From positions 1 through 63,483 of the forward strand of contig JAUYFI010000084.1 of the NCBI GenBank assembly GCA_030691075.1: a stretch of 63,483 nt of DNA. Direction: 5' to 3'. Source of the DNA: Sulfurisoma sp. GTDB lineage: Bacteria; Pseudomonadota; Gammaproteobacteria; Burkholderiales; Rhodocyclaceae. Shown piece after piece: positions 1-12,392 of this stretch. The position numbers were made by a program, and so were the translations under genes. The notes beneath the pieces are model-generated. The model was not told where the DNA came from. It worked only from the letters and a program-made list of their open reading frames with translations, and ran no database searches. Position 1 is the first letter of the stretch. The number at the start of each line of letters is the position of its first letter.

Positions 1-987
1 GCGGCCGCGCAACTCGAAAGCTCCAAAGATTTCGCCAAACGCTTCATGTTTCGCCACGGCATCCCGACGGCGAAATTCAGCACCTTTTCCGATGCCGCCC
101 AAGCTCACGCCCATGTGAATCGTGAAGGCGCACCTATCGTCATCAAAGCCGATGGCCTCGCCGCCGGCAAGGGCGTGGTGGTGGCGCAAACTCTCGATGA
201 AGCCCACGCCGCCGTGGACATGTGGCTTCCCGGCAACAAGCTGGGCAGCGCGGGCGCGCGGGTAGTGATCGAGGAATGCCTGATCGGCGAGGAAGCCAGC
301 TTCATCGTCATGGCCGACGGCCACCACGCGCTGGCGCTGGCCACCAGCCAGGACCACAAACGCCTCAAGGACGACGATCGGGGACCGAACACCGGGGGCA
401 TGGGCGCCTACTCGCCGGCGCCGGTGGTGACGCCGGGGGTCCACGCCCGCGCCATGCGCGAGGTGATCATGCCGACGCTGCAGGGCATGGACAGGGACGG
501 CATCCTCTACACCGGCTTCCTCTATGCCGGCCTGATGATCAAGCCCGACGGCTCGATCAAGGTGCTCGAGTTCAACTGCCGCATGGGCGACCCCGAGACC
601 CAGCCGATCATGTTCCGCCTGAAGAGCGACATGGTCGACCTCGTCGATGCCGCCATCGACGGCCACCTCGACAAGGTCGAGGCTGAATGGGATCGCCGCG
701 TCGCCCTCGGCGTGGTGCTCGCCGCGCACGACTACCCCGACAATCCGCGCAAGGGCGACGTCATCCACGGCCTCGCCAAACCCGGACCAGACACCCACGT
801 CTTCCATGCCGGCACCGCGGCGAAGGACGGCCACGTCGTCACCGCCGGCGGCCGTGTGCTCTGCGTCACCGCGCTCGGCGACAACGTCCGCGCCGCGCAG
901 AAAAGCGCCTACGAGGTCGTCGACCAGATCCGCTTCGATGGCATGCAGTACCGCCGCGATATCGGGCATCGCGCCATCAAGCGGTAG
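1..987 (+). CDS. purD: Phosphoribosylamine-glycine ligase (GARS), C-terminal part
   Basis: Second step of purine synthesis: ATP-dependent joining of glycine to phosphoribosylamine in the cytosol. The reading frame is open from base 1, so the N-terminal ~100 residues lie outside the window. The ATP-grasp region is visible ([15 protein letters not shown], then [11 protein letters not shown] and [14 protein letters not shown]), followed by the metal-binding [12 protein letters not shown] segment and the C-terminal domain ending in [10 protein letters not shown]. hemF starts 7 bp after the stop, so the two are probably co-transcribed. Family assignment is certain; only the 5' end is missing. Confidence 0.96.
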   Translation, partial: AAAQLESSKDFAKRFMFRHGIPTAKFSTFSDAAQAHAHVNREGAPIVIKADGLAAGKGVVVAQTLDEAHAAVDMWLPGNKLGSAGARVVIEECLIGEEASFIVMADGHHALALATSQDHKRLKDDDRGPNTGGMGAYSPAPVVTPGVHARAMREVIMPTLQGMDRDGILYTGFLYAGLMIKPDGSIKVLEFNCRMGDPETQPIMFRLKSDMVDLVDAAIDGHLDKVEAEWDRRVALGVVLAAHDYPDNPRKGDVIHGLAKPGPDTHVFHAGTAAKDGHVVTAGGRVLCVTALGDNVRAAQKSAYEVVDQIRFDGMQYRRDIGHRAIKR

Positions 988-994
988 TCGGCAC

Positions 995-1960
995 GTGGAT
1001 ACCGCGCCGATCCGGGCGTATTTCACCGGCCTGCAGGAACGCATCGTCGCGGCACTCGAAACCTTCGACGGCCAGCCGTTCCGGCGCGATGCCTGGGGGC
1101 GCGGCAATTCAACGCCCCCCCACGCTCCCGCTGCGCGCTCGCTGCCCCCCGAGGGGGCGCGTGCCGCCTTGGAGCGGTCCGGCGGCGGCACCTCGATCCT
1201 GATCGAGGAAGGCGATTTCTTCGAGCGCGGCGGCGTCAATTTCTCGCACGTCACCGGCGACTCCATGCCCGCCTCGGCCACCGCCCACCGGCCCGAACTC
1301 GCCGGCCGCCGCTTCGAGGCCATGGGCGTCTCGCTGGTCATGCACCCGCGCAACCCCGGGTGCCCGACCACGCACATGAACGTGCGCTGTTTCGTCGCCA
1401 TGAAGGATGGCGAAGCGCCCGTCTGGTGGTTCGGCGGCGGCATGGACCTGACGCCCTACTACGGGTTCGAAGAAGACGCCGTGCATTTTCACCGCAGCTG
1501 CAAGGACGCATTGACCCCCTTCGGCGAAAACGTCCATGCCCGCTACAAGAAATGGTGCGACGAGTATTTCTATCTCAAGCACCGCCAGGAAGCGCGCGGC
1601 ATCGGCGGCATCTTCTTCGACGACCTGAACGAAGGCGGCTTCGACAGATGCTTCGCCCTGACGCGGAGCGTCGGCGACCATTTCACCGCCGCCTACCTGC
1701 CGATCTGCGAGCGTCGCCGCGACATGCCCTACACCGAGCGCGAGCGCGACTTCCAGGCCTACCGCCGCGGCCGCTACGTCGAGTTCAATCTGGTGTGGGA
1801 CCGCGGCACCCTGTTCGGCCTGCAATCGGGCGGCCGCACCGAATCGATCCTGATGTCGCTGCCGCCGCTCGTGAAATGGCGCTACGACTGGCATCCCGAA
1901 GCGGGCTCGGCCGAGGAAAAGCTCTACACCGACTTCCTGCCGCCGCGCGACTGGATTTAG
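995..1960 (+). CDS. hemF: Oxygen-dependent coproporphyrinogen III oxidase with in-frame insertion
   Basis: Converts coproporphyrinogen III to protoporphyrinogen IX with O2 in haem synthesis. The best start is GTG at 995, 7 bp after purD, giving 321 aa. Conserved blocks are present: [68 protein letters not shown] and the end PPRDWI. Oddity: between the conserved WGR (about residue 38) and [11 protein letters not shown] there are about 27 extra residues rich in Pro, Ala and Ser, encoded by a G+C-rich palindromic repeat. The frame stays open, so the enzyme may still work, but this is not a normal HemF N-terminus. Confidence 0.93.
   Translation: MDTAPIRAYFTGLQERIVAALETFDGQPFRRDAWGRGNSTPPHAPAARSLPPEGARAALERSGGGTSILIEEGDFFERGGVNFSHVTGDSMPASATAHRPELAGRRFEAMGVSLVMHPRNPGCPTTHMNVRCFVAMKDGEAPVWWFGGGMDLTPYYGFEEDAVHFHRSCKDALTPFGENVHARYKKWCDEYFYLKHRQEARGIGGIFFDDLNEGGFDRCFALTRSVGDHFTAAYLPICERRRDMPYTERERDFQAYRRGRYVEFNLVWDRGTLFGLQSGGRTESILMSLPPLVKWRYDWHPEAGSAEEKLYTDFLPPRDWI
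1109..1190. repeat. G+C-rich palindromic element inserted in hemF
   Basis: A stretch of C and G runs with two hairpins: GCCCCC-CGA-GGGGGC at 1144-1158, and GCCGCC pairing with GGCGGC around 1163-1186. This type of element is common between genes in betaproteobacteria; here it is inside hemF and read through in frame. The boundaries are approximate, set by where HemF similarity stops and resumes. Confidence 0.7.
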
Positions 1961-1970
1961 CGGCGACGAA

Positions 1971-2300
1971 TCAGGCGCCCAGCAGGCGTCGGGCCAGCAG
2001 CGTCCGCATGTCGCGCCGGCCGTCGACGATCAGGTAGATGAAAACGCGAGCATCGACGGCGCGATAGATCAGCCGGTAGGGCTTGAAGAAAACCTGCCGG
2101 TAGTCGCGAATGCCGAGCGCCAGCAGTTCCCTGGGGTGCGATCCGCGTTCGGGCAGGGAGGCCAGGCTGGCGACCACCTTCTCGATGCGGTCGAGCACGC
2201 GGTTCGCCGCAGCGGGCGTATCGCGCGTGGCGATGTAATCGAAAAGATCGGCGAGGTCCTGCTCGGCAGCGGCCGTCAGGAACACCTCGTGCCGATGCAT
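1971..2300 (-). CDS. RelE/ParE-family toxin
   Basis: A 109-aa protein with the RelE/ParE fold signature: N-terminal helices with AEQDLADLFDYIA, then LPERGSHPREL, DYRQVFFKPYRLIYRA and a final strand VFIYLIVDGRRDMRTLLARR. Family members are mRNA interferases or gyrase poisons; which one cannot be told from sequence. It follows its antitoxin with stop and start sharing one base (TGATG at 2298-2302), the usual coupled antitoxin-first order. Its 3' end lies 11 bp from the hemF stop, convergent. Confidence 0.85.
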   Translation of the reverse strand: MHRHEVFLTAAAEQDLADLFDYIATRDTPAAANRVLDRIEKVVASLASLPERGSHPRELLALGIRDYRQVFFKPYRLIYRAVDARVFIYLIVDGRRDMRTLLARRLLGA

Positions 2301-2578
2301 CAGGCGGCCTTCTTCTCGCGCAGCCGCCTGATCGCCGCCGCCGCCGGCGTGACACGCCCATCTTCGATCTGCCGGTTGCCCAGGGCCAGAATCCGCAACA
2401 GCGCCATCGTCTCCTGCGTTTCCTCATACGAGGCGATGTCCTGGATCACCGCCGTGGCCTCGCCGTTCTGGGTAATCACCATCGGCTCGCGCTGTTCGGC
2501 CAGCTGGCGAACGATCTCCGCCGCGTTGGCCTTGAAGTAGCTGATGGGCTTGATGTGCGTGAGTTTCATCGCTGGCAC
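2300..2578 (-). CDS. Phd/YefM-family antitoxin
   Basis: A 92-aa protein of Phd/YefM type: N-terminal half THIKPISYFKANAAEIVRQL followed by the family hallmark REPMVITQNGEATAVIQDIASYEE, where the DNA-binding/dimer domain ends. The C-terminal part (IEDGRVTPAAAAIRRLREKKA) would wrap the toxin. It precedes and overlaps the RelE/ParE toxin gene by one base. The start could be Met1 or Met4. Likely autorepressor of the pair. The 152 bp up to 2729 hold only the intergenic space between this pair and the next. Confidence 0.85.
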   Translation of the reverse strand: MPAMKLTHIKPISYFKANAAEIVRQLAEQREPMVITQNGEATAVIQDIASYEETQETMALLRILALGNRQIEDGRVTPAAAAIRRLREKKAA

Positions 2579-2729
2579 TCCTGATTAACAAGGACCGAAT
2601 ATAGTCTTTTTTCAGTCAGGCGCCAATCCGCCCTTGTTGGCAAGGCCGAATAAGGAAGAAACCGGAAAGGTAGTGTCGATTCGCAATACCGCCGCATGAA
2701 GCCCTTGCAATCGTCTCGGGTCATGCTAG

Positions 2730-2753
2730 CATGTATCTACGCGTATATACATG
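2730..2753. promoter_or_regulatory. Inverted-repeat operator of the AbrB/VapC pair
   Basis: A 24-bp near-perfect palindrome: CATGTAT at 2730-2736 mirrors ATACATG at 2747-2753 around a central ACGCGT at 2739-2744, with one mismatched pair. It ends 10 bp before the antitoxin ATG, as expected of an autoregulated TA promoter. The operator role is inferred. Confidence 0.65.
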
Positions 2754-2763
2754 CGAGGGAATT

Positions 2764-3012
2764 ATGAAACTGCAACTGGCCAAGTGGGGTAACAGTCTGG
2801 CCATCCGCCTACCGGTGGAATGTGCTCGCGCCGCTGGTTTGCGGGAGGGCGACACTGTCGAGGCGGAAGTAACGCCGATTGGCGAGATCAAGCTGACGCC
2901 GGCACGGACGTTCGACAAGGCGGCATTCCTCAAGCGGGTGAGCAGGCTACGGGCAAGCATGCCGATGACGACGACAACCGTCGAGATGATGCGACAAGAG
3001 GAACGCTACTGA
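2764..3012 (+). CDS. AbrB/MazE/VapB-type antitoxin
   Basis: An 82-aa protein starting MKLQLAKWGNSLAIRLP, the swapped-hairpin AbrB DNA-binding motif, with GLREGDTVEAEV behind it; the C-terminal tail would bind the toxin. ATG 2764 is chosen because it begins the conserved domain and follows GAGGGA; an upstream ATG at 2731 would put the operator palindrome inside the gene. The stop overlaps the VapC start by one base (TGATG). Its partner is a PIN nuclease, so this is a VapB-like antitoxin of the AbrB class. Confidence 0.87.
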   Translation: MKLQLAKWGNSLAIRLPVECARAAGLREGDTVEAEVTPIGEIKLTPARTFDKAAFLKRVSRLRASMPMTTTTVEMMRQEERY

Positions 3013-3431
3013 TGATCTATCTCGATACCAGCGTCGTTGTTTCCCTGCTGGTGCCCGAACCGAAGAGCGCGGATGTTGCGGCATGGTTTGCCGGGCTGAC
3101 CATCATGCCCATGAGTAGCGACTGGCTGCTGACGGAATTTGCCAGCGCCATTTCCATCAAAGTACGCCGCGGGGAAGTGTCGGAGAGCGACGCCAGGGCG
3201 GTACGCAAGGAATTCGAGTTGCTGGCCTCCGGGTTGCGCATCGTGCCGATTGGGCGTAGTGCCTATCGGGATGCCGCCAAACTCGCCGCGCGGCATGGGC
3301 ATGGCTTGCGGGCCGGGGATGCCCTGCATCTGGCGGTGGCGAAGGATGCAGGGGCAAAATCGCTGGCGACACTGGATGCGGTACTGTCCGCCAACGCAAA
3401 ACGCCTGAAGATGGGCGTTGAAGTGATTTAG
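3012..3431 (+). CDS. VapC-type PIN-domain ribonuclease toxin
   Basis: 139 aa. The PIN-domain acidic residues are visible: D5 in MIYLDTSVVV, E46 in LLTEFASAI, D101 and H104 in RAGDALHLAVA, and D119 in LATLDAVLSANA. VapC toxins cut tRNA or rRNA in a Mg-dependent way. It is coupled to the AbrB-type antitoxin upstream. Its 3' end faces the hemY 3' end with a 25-bp gap. Confidence 0.9.
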   Translation: MIYLDTSVVVSLLVPEPKSADVAAWFAGLTIMPMSSDWLLTEFASAISIKVRRGEVSESDARAVRKEFELLASGLRIVPIGRSAYRDAAKLAARHGHGLRAGDALHLAVAKDAGAKSLATLDAVLSANAKRLKMGVEVI

Positions 3432-3456
3432 AAACCGACAAGGCGACCGGGGAGGC

Positions 3457-4620
3457 CTACAGCACCGCCGCCGCGCGGTAGTGCCGTTCCGCCAGCGCCG
3501 ACTTTTCCAGGCTGTCCAGTAGCTGCGCCAGATCGACGTGGGCGGCGCGCGTCGGCTCCACGGCGAGCGAGGCTTCGAGATAGCTCTGCGCCTTGCCCCA
3601 CAATTGCCGTTCGCGGCAGAGCCGTCCCAGCGCCAGTAATAACTGCGCGTCGCGCGGGCGCTCGTGCAGCCACTTTTCGCAGTGGGCGATGCGGCCGAGC
3701 ACGTCGCCGCCCGGGCACTGCGCATAGGCGGCGATCAGCGAGGAATCCCAATGCTCGTCGAGCGCCTCCTCGATCAGTTGCGCGGCGCCGGCGCGGTCGC
3801 CGGCGGCGACCAGCGCGCGCGAGGCCTCGAGTGCAATGCGCGGCTCCAGGCGGTCGGCGGCGGAAACCTCGCGCCAGTAGGCATGAATCGCCTTGGCGTC
3901 ATCCATGCCCTTGAGCACCTCGGCGTGGGCCCGGCGGCGCAGCGGCGCGGCCTGTTCGGCGGAGAGCGCGCGATACTTTTCCAGCTGGCGCGCGAGACGG
4001 GCGACCTCGCGCCAGTTGCCCTGGCCCTGGTGGGCGCGCAAGGCCAGGCGCAGCGCGCCGATATGGCGCCCGCCGGAGGCGGCAAGGCGATCCAGCGCCG
4101 CCAGCGCCGCGGCGAAGTCGCGCGAATCGACGGCCAGCTCGGCCTCGGTCATCAGCACCGCGGCGCGGCCGCCGTCGGCATGATCCTCCGCCCGCCGCCG
4201 CCACTCGCTCTCGCGCGCCGGGTCGCGCAGCGCATGGGCCGCGCGCCAGGCCACTACCGCCGCTAGGCCTTTGGCATGGCCGGCATCGAAAACCTTTTCG
4301 GCGTTCTTCAGCGCATGGGAAAAGCGCCCCTCGGCGAAGCAGCGCAGGGCATCGTGCAGCGCTCTCTCGGCGCTGCCGCGCGCGCGCCGCGCGCGGAACT
4401 CGCCCACCTGCCGCGGCAGCCGCAGCAGCGCGCCGACCGAACGGAAAATCCAGTAGAGCGCGACAAAGCCGGCGCCGCCCAGCAGCAGCAGCAGGTTGAG
4501 TGAAATCTCGACGCGCCACGGCGGCAGCACGAACAGCGCATAACCGTCGTTGTAACGCGCCGCCAGCGACAGGCCGACGGCCAGCGCGGCGAGCAGCAGC
4601 AGCCAGAGCAGGGCGCGCAT
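3457..4620 (-). CDS. hemY: HemY, membrane-anchored TPR-like protein of the haem operon
   Basis: A 387-aa protein with an N-terminal membrane helix (LLLLAALAVGLSLAA), a second hydrophobic segment near residues 45-65, and a helical TPR-like body with E.RWRRRAEDHADG- and ALGRLCRERQLWGKAQSYLEASL-type repeats. HemY of proteobacteria sits last in hemCDXY and is implicated in coproporphyrin/haem handling, mechanism not settled. It starts on the base where hemX stops (4620). The last ~17 codons are encoded by a copy of the dispersed repeat (3483-3508), which replaces the usual end with KSALAERHYRAAAVL. Confidence 0.9.
   Translation of the reverse strand: MRALLWLLLLAALAVGLSLAARYNDGYALFVLPPWRVEISLNLLLLLGGAGFVALYWIFRSVGALLRLPRQVGEFRARRARGSAERALHDALRCFAEGRFSHALKNAEKVFDAGHAKGLAAVVAWRAAHALRDPARESEWRRRAEDHADGGRAAVLMTEAELAVDSRDFAAALAALDRLAASGGRHIGALRLALRAHQGQGNWREVARLARQLEKYRALSAEQAAPLRRRAHAEVLKGMDDAKAIHAYWREVSAADRLEPRIALEASRALVAAGDRAGAAQLIEEALDEHWDSSLIAAYAQCPGGDVLGRIAHCEKWLHERPRDAQLLLALGRLCRERQLWGKAQSYLEASLAVEPTRAAHVDLAQLLDSLEKSALAERHYRAAAVL
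3483..3508 (+). repeat. Dispersed repeat, copy 1 (in hemY 3' end)
   Basis: GCCGTTC then CGCCAGCGCCGAC then TTTTCC. Antisense to hemY; supplies residues about 371-379. Confidence 0.85.
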
Positions 4621-5696
4621 TATCTTTTAGGGGATTTGAAGTTGCGCAACGCCGCCAGCGTCTCGTTGAGCGTCGGCGGTTCGACGGCGACATCGGTTGC
4701 GCCCAGCATTTTGACCGTGGCCAGCGCCGCCTGCACCGGCTTGGCGCGGCCGTCGAAGTAGCGTTCCAGCCACTCCCGCGCCTGGCGCATGTCCTCGCGG
4801 AAACTCTTGCCGTCGCGCGCCAGCAGGGCGAGGCGGGCATTGACCAGGCGCAGCTTGAGGTTCTCGCGCAGGAACAGGCTCTGCGGCGGCGACAGCAGGC
4901 CGGGGTCGGTTATGTCGATGCGCTCGATGCGCACCATCTGGCGGAATTCGGCCCAGGCGTCGGCGGCGAAGCGCTGCCACCAGGCGAGCTCTGCCGGCGA
5001 GACACGAGCGGCGGACTTCTTCGGCGCCTCGGCGCGCGGCCGCTGCTCGAAGGCCAGCGGCATGGCATCGACGCTGGCAATGATGCTTTCCAGCTTCATC
5101 GCCATGCCCGGCACGTCGGCCGTCGGCAGCGCGCGCAAGCGGTCGATGTCGCGCGCGATCAGCTTGCGCACGGCGAGGAACTGCGGGCTGGCGGCGCGGG
5201 CCAGGCGAGCATCGGCGCCGGAGAGAGCAATCAGCGCCGCCTCGACGTTGCCGGCAAGGGCGAGTTGCTGCGCGGCGATGGACACAGCCTGCTCGACCTC
5301 GGCGACGACGCGATCGTCGCGACTCTTCGACAGTTCCTGATAGATCGACTCCAGCGCCAACTGCTGGCCCTGCGACTCCGCCAGTTGCGCCTCGAGCGCC
5401 CCGACCTTGGCGGCGAGCGCCTGCAGCGTCTCGTGATTCTGGCGGGCGATGGCGCGCACCTCCTTGCTCTGCCCGTCGCTCTCGGCCAGGCGCCTGGCCA
5501 GTTCCTCCTGCACGGTGGACAGGCGTGAGCGCGTGTCCAGCCATTGCGCGCCGAACAGCACGGCGACGGCGACGATGCCGAGGGTCAGCTTGCGACCGCC
5601 GAGCGCGGCCAGCGCGCGGCCGGCGCGCGACACCGGGGACGCGGCAGACGCAGCGGGCGGCGACGAATTTTCGGGCGGGGCGGAATCAGGATTCAT
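4620..5696 (-). CDS. hemX: HemX (uroporphyrinogen-III C-methyltransferase-like, non-catalytic)
   Basis: 358 aa: a short Pro/Ser/Ala-rich cytoplasmic N-terminus, one membrane helix at about residues 37-52 (LTLGIVAVAVLFGAQWL), a coiled coil (SRLSTVQEELARRLAESD...LEAQLAESQGQQLALESIYQEL) and the HemX C-terminal domain with ARLALLARDGKSFREDMRQAREWLERYFD. It is called a methyltransferase in databases but lacks an SAM site; the role is a scaffold-like protein of haem synthesis. It lies between hemD (11-bp overlap) and hemY (shared base), so it is part of the hemC-hemD-hemX-hemY operon. Confidence 0.9.
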   Translation of the reverse strand: MNPDSAPPENSSPPAASAASPVSRAGRALAALGGRKLTLGIVAVAVLFGAQWLDTRSRLSTVQEELARRLAESDGQSKEVRAIARQNHETLQALAAKVGALEAQLAESQGQQLALESIYQELSKSRDDRVVAEVEQAVSIAAQQLALAGNVEAALIALSGADARLARAASPQFLAVRKLIARDIDRLRALPTADVPGMAMKLESIIASVDAMPLAFEQRPRAEAPKKSAARVSPAELAWWQRFAADAWAEFRQMVRIERIDITDPGLLSPPQSLFLRENLKLRLVNARLALLARDGKSFREDMRQAREWLERYFDGRAKPVQAALATVKMLGATDVAVEPPTLNETLAALRNFKSPKR

Positions 5697-6471
5697 GGCG
5701 GGGAAAATAAGTCAGAAGGCCCTCGACCAGGCCGTCGTCGGCAGGGTCGGTGATTTCGATGCGCGCCAGGCCCAGCGCGCGTGCCTGCTCGGCGATGCGC
5801 GCGTGCGGCACGAAGACCGGTGTCTGCTTCAGATAGCTCTGGCCGAGCTTGCCCAGCATTTCCCACAGGTTGCGCAGCCCCTCGCTGCTGGTCAGGGTCA
5901 CGGCGTCGAGGCGGCCGTCGCTCCAGAGCTTGAGCAGCGGCGCCGGGTCGAGCGCCGGCTTCGAGCGCCGGTAGGCGGTGACGTATTCGACCGTCGCCCC
6001 GCGCGCCAGCAGGGTTTCGAAAACAAGGTCGCGGCCGCCGTCGCCGCGAAAGATCATCACCTTCTTGCCCGCCATGTCCTGCAGCTCGGGCAGGGCCAGC
6101 AGGGCCTCCGAGTCGAAGCGATCCCGCGGCGCGATCACGTCGCCGATACCAAATCGCGCCAGTTCGCGCTCGCTGCTCTTGCCCACCGTGGCGACGCGTA
6201 CATGCGCGGGCCACGCGCGGCGGGAAAGAATGACTTCGAGCGCCTTGGCCACGGCGTTGGGGCTGACGAACACGGCGAGGTCGAAGCCGTCGAGGCGGAT
6301 GGCGGCGTCCTGCAGCGGCGAAATGTCGTCGAGGGCGGAGATCGCCAGCACGGGAAACAACACGGGGTGGGCGCCCAGCTCGACCAGCGCGGAGGCAAGG
6401 TGCTCGCACTGCCCGGCCGGCCGCGTGACGACGATGTGCCGTCCCGCCAGAGCCGACTTTTTGAGCGGCAT
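5686..6471 (-). CDS. hemD: Uroporphyrinogen-III synthase
   Basis: Closes hydroxymethylbilane to uroporphyrinogen III. 261 aa with two Rossmann-like lobes: VVTRPAGQ near the start, FVSPNAVAKAL, VGKSSERELARFGI, the hinge with VMIFRGDGGRDLVFETLLARGA, TLTSSEGLRNLWEML and FVPHARIAEQARALGL. Start ATG 6471 is chosen; the longer frame runs into hemC. The first residues (MPLKKSALAGRH) are encoded by a copy of the dispersed repeat, so the N-terminus has been made by it. It starts 8 bp after hemC and overlaps hemX by 11 bp. Confidence 0.9.
   Translation of the reverse strand: MPLKKSALAGRHIVVTRPAGQCEHLASALVELGAHPVLFPVLAISALDDISPLQDAAIRLDGFDLAVFVSPNAVAKALEVILSRRAWPAHVRVATVGKSSERELARFGIGDVIAPRDRFDSEALLALPELQDMAGKKVMIFRGDGGRDLVFETLLARGATVEYVTAYRRSKPALDPAPLLKLWSDGRLDAVTLTSSEGLRNLWEMLGKLGQSYLKQTPVFVPHARIAEQARALGLARIEITDPADDGLVEGLLTYFPRHES
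6438..6463 (+). repeat. Dispersed repeat, copy 2 (in hemD 5' end)
   Basis: GCCGTCC then CGCCAGAGCCGAC then TTTTT; one mismatch in the core. Antisense to hemD, residues about 4-11. Confidence 0.82.
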
Positions 6472-6478
6472 ATCCACG

Positions 6479-7405
6479 CTAGCCCAGCGCGGCGAGAATC
6501 TCGTCGGCACCCCGCGCGCGCAGGGCCTCGGCCAGTTGCAGACCCAGTGCCTCGGCCTCGGCCGGAGCACCGGTCAGTTCGGCGCGGGCGATGCGCGAGC
6601 CATCGGGCAGCGCGACGAAGCCGCGCAGGTAAATGCTGCCGTCGCGCATTTCGGCGTAGGCGCCGAGCGGCACCTCGCAACTGCCGGCGAGCGCGCGCGA
6701 GACGGCGCGCTCGGCGCGCACACAAGCGGCCGTCGCGGCATCGTCGAGCGGGGCCAGCCACCGCGCCATCTCGGGTCGCGACGACAGAACCTCGATGCCC
6801 AGCGCGCCCTGGCCGGCGGCGGGCAGCGAGGCCTCGGCCGGCAGCACGGCGCGGATGCGGTCGCCCAGGCCGAGACGGGTCAGGCCGGCCGCGGCGAGGA
6901 TGATGGCGTCGTACTGGCCCTCGTCGAGCTTGCGCAGCCGCGTGTCGAGGTTGCCGCGCAGCGAAGTGACGGCGAGGTAGGGATGGTTGGCGTGCAACTG
7001 CGACTCGCGGCGCAGGCTGGAGGTGCCGACGATGGCACCCGGCGGCATCTCGTCGAGGCTGGCGTAGCGGCTGGAGACGAAGGCGTCGAGCGGCACCTCG
7101 CGCGGGCCGGTGGCGACCAGCGCGAACTCGGGTGCGATCTGCATCGGCACGTCCTTCATGGAATGCACGGCGAGGTCGGCGCGTCTATCGAGCAGCGCGG
7201 TTTCCAGTTCCTTGACGAACAGGCCCTTGCCGCCGACCTTGGCCAGCGGCCGGTCGAGGATCTGGTCGCCGCGCGTGGTCATGCCGAGAAGCTCGACGCG
7301 GCATGCCGGGTATAATTTCTGCAACAAACCGCGCACGTGCTCCGCCTGCCACAGGGCAAGGCGCGACTCGCGCGTGGCGATAACAATGCGATCGGGGCTG
7401 GTCAC
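6479..7405 (-). CDS. hemC: Hydroxymethylbilane synthase (porphobilinogen deaminase)
   Basis: Polymerises four porphobilinogen units. 308 aa from GTG 7405, placed directly before the conserved [18 protein letters not shown]; upstream codons in the same frame look non-conserved. Hallmarks: the catalytic region [48 protein letters not shown] and the dipyrromethane-cofactor cysteine in [11 protein letters not shown] (about residue 241). First gene of the hem operon; 39 bp separate it from the divergent thioredoxin-like gene, so both promoters must lie in or near this gap. Confidence 0.95.
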   Translation of the reverse strand: MTSPDRIVIATRESRLALWQAEHVRGLLQKLYPACRVELLGMTTRGDQILDRPLAKVGGKGLFVKELETALLDRRADLAVHSMKDVPMQIAPEFALVATGPREVPLDAFVSSRYASLDEMPPGAIVGTSSLRRESQLHANHPYLAVTSLRGNLDTRLRKLDEGQYDAIILAAAGLTRLGLGDRIRAVLPAEASLPAAGQGALGIEVLSSRPEMARWLAPLDDAATAACVRAERAVSRALAGSCEVPLGAYAEMRDGSIYLRGFVALPDGSRIARAELTGAPAEAEALGLQLAEALRARGADEILAALG

Positions 7406-7444
7406 GAACGGCGGTCCTGGAAGAAAAACGAGGAGACAGTTTTG

Positions 7445-7965
7445 ATGGCGACTCTGGCGCATCGCCCGCGCCGCGCTGCTTGGTGGTTGCCGCGCTGGCC
7501 GCGGTGCTGGCTGCGCCTGATGGTGGCGGCGATTCTAGCATGGCCGCCGCTGGCTTCCGCCCTGCCACCGGCGCGGGATCTGGCCGCCGACGCCCGCCAG
7601 ATGCGGGAAATGAAGCTGCCCATGCTGGTGCTCTACAGCCGCGCCGGCTGCGACTGGTGCGAGCGGGCGCGCAGGCAATTCCTCGACCCGCTGGTCGCCG
7701 ATCCCGCGACCGCCGGGCGCATGCTGATCCGCCAGATCGACATCGATCGCCGTACCGCCATCGCCGACTTTTCCGGCAACGCCACCAGCCACCAGGAGTT
7801 CGCCCGCGGCCGCAATATCCGCCTGACGCCGACGATCGAGGTGCTGGGCCCCGACGGCGAGCCGCTGACCGAGGCCATCGTCGGCGTGCGCCTGCCCGAT
7901 TTTTACGGAACCTACATCGAACGCGCCATCGACGCCGGCCTCGGCCGGCTGCGCGAGAAAACGCC

Positions 7966-7969
<4 letters not shown>
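7445..7969 (+). CDS. Exported thioredoxin-fold protein (CDWC motif)
   Basis: 174 aa. An N-terminal Arg-rich region plus hydrophobic stretch ([17 protein letters not shown]) looks like a signal peptide, so it probably acts in the periplasm. The thioredoxin-like core follows: [23 protein letters not shown] with a CxxC redox motif, and [15 protein letters not shown] carrying the cis-proline region. It resembles SoxW/thioredoxin-fold proteins; substrate unknown. It overlaps ppc by the ATGA at 7966-7969. A one-mismatch copy of the dispersed repeat lies in sense inside the gene and encodes about residues 102-110 (RRTAIADFS). Confidence 0.8.
7749..7774 (+). repeat. Dispersed repeat, copy 3 (in thioredoxin-like gene)
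   Basis: GCCGTAC then CGCCATCGCCGAC then TTTTCC; one mismatch in the core. Same strand as the gene. Confidence 0.75.
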
Positions 7970-10740
<2,771 letters not shown>

Positions 10741-10760
10741 CGCCGGACCTCAATAGTCCG

Positions 10761-10937
10761 ATGCCCGAATTGCCCGAAGTCGAAGTCATCCGCCGGGGGG
10801 GGGGCGCCGTTCCTGACGGGGTCGAGCATCGAGTCCATGGCCGCGCGGGGGAAGCGTGCTGCCGGTGCGGTACAACGATCGGGATGATCCGGCAGGGACG
10901 GCGGGCGACGTATTTCTGCCCGCGCTGCCAGCGGTAA
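10761..10937 (+). pseudogene. mutM: mutM (formamidopyrimidine-DNA glycosylase), internally deleted
   Basis: The start MPELPEVEVIRRG is the MutM N-terminus with its catalytic Pro2 and Glu3. After a G-run (10797-10804) only scraps follow: another frame reads LTGSSIESMAARGKR, like an early-middle MutM segment, and from about 10836 the original frame resumes with the C-terminal zinc finger, HGRAGEACCRCG...RRATYFCPRCQR. About 200 residues of the glycosylase body are gone, so no repair activity is possible. It is 58 aa if translated. It follows ppc by 20 bp. Confidence 0.8.
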
Positions 10938-11036
10938 GTCCCGGAGGTTCCGGCATTGGCGCGGGGCCGCCCCAAGCCAATGCACTAACCCGAGCACGCG
11001 GAGCGTGCGACCCCACCGAGGAAACCACGGCGCCCC

Positions 11037-11100
11037 CCCGTAACACCCGAGCGCGGCGAGCACGCGGGCTCCCCCTCCCATGGGAGGGGACCGGGGGGAG
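11037..11100. repeat. Palindromic intergenic element
   Basis: Between the mutM relic and the ferredoxin gene. It holds the perfect palindrome CCCCTCCCA/TGGGAGGGG at 11072-11089, preceded by CGAGCGCGGCGAGC. The same arrangement (CGAGCGCAGCGAGC beside a CCTCCCC hairpin) recurs near 53.9 and 59.2 kb. It may act as a terminator for genes on both sides; there is no T-run. Confidence 0.6.
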
Positions 11101-11105
11101 GAATC

Positions 11106-12391
<1,286 letters not shown>

Positions 12392-12392
<1 letters not shown>

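Noticed and set aside
3483-3508. Dispersed repeat as a REP/BIME hairpin or intrinsic terminator
   Set aside because: No stem of more than 3-4 bp forms, and most copies are inside coding regions in both orientations.
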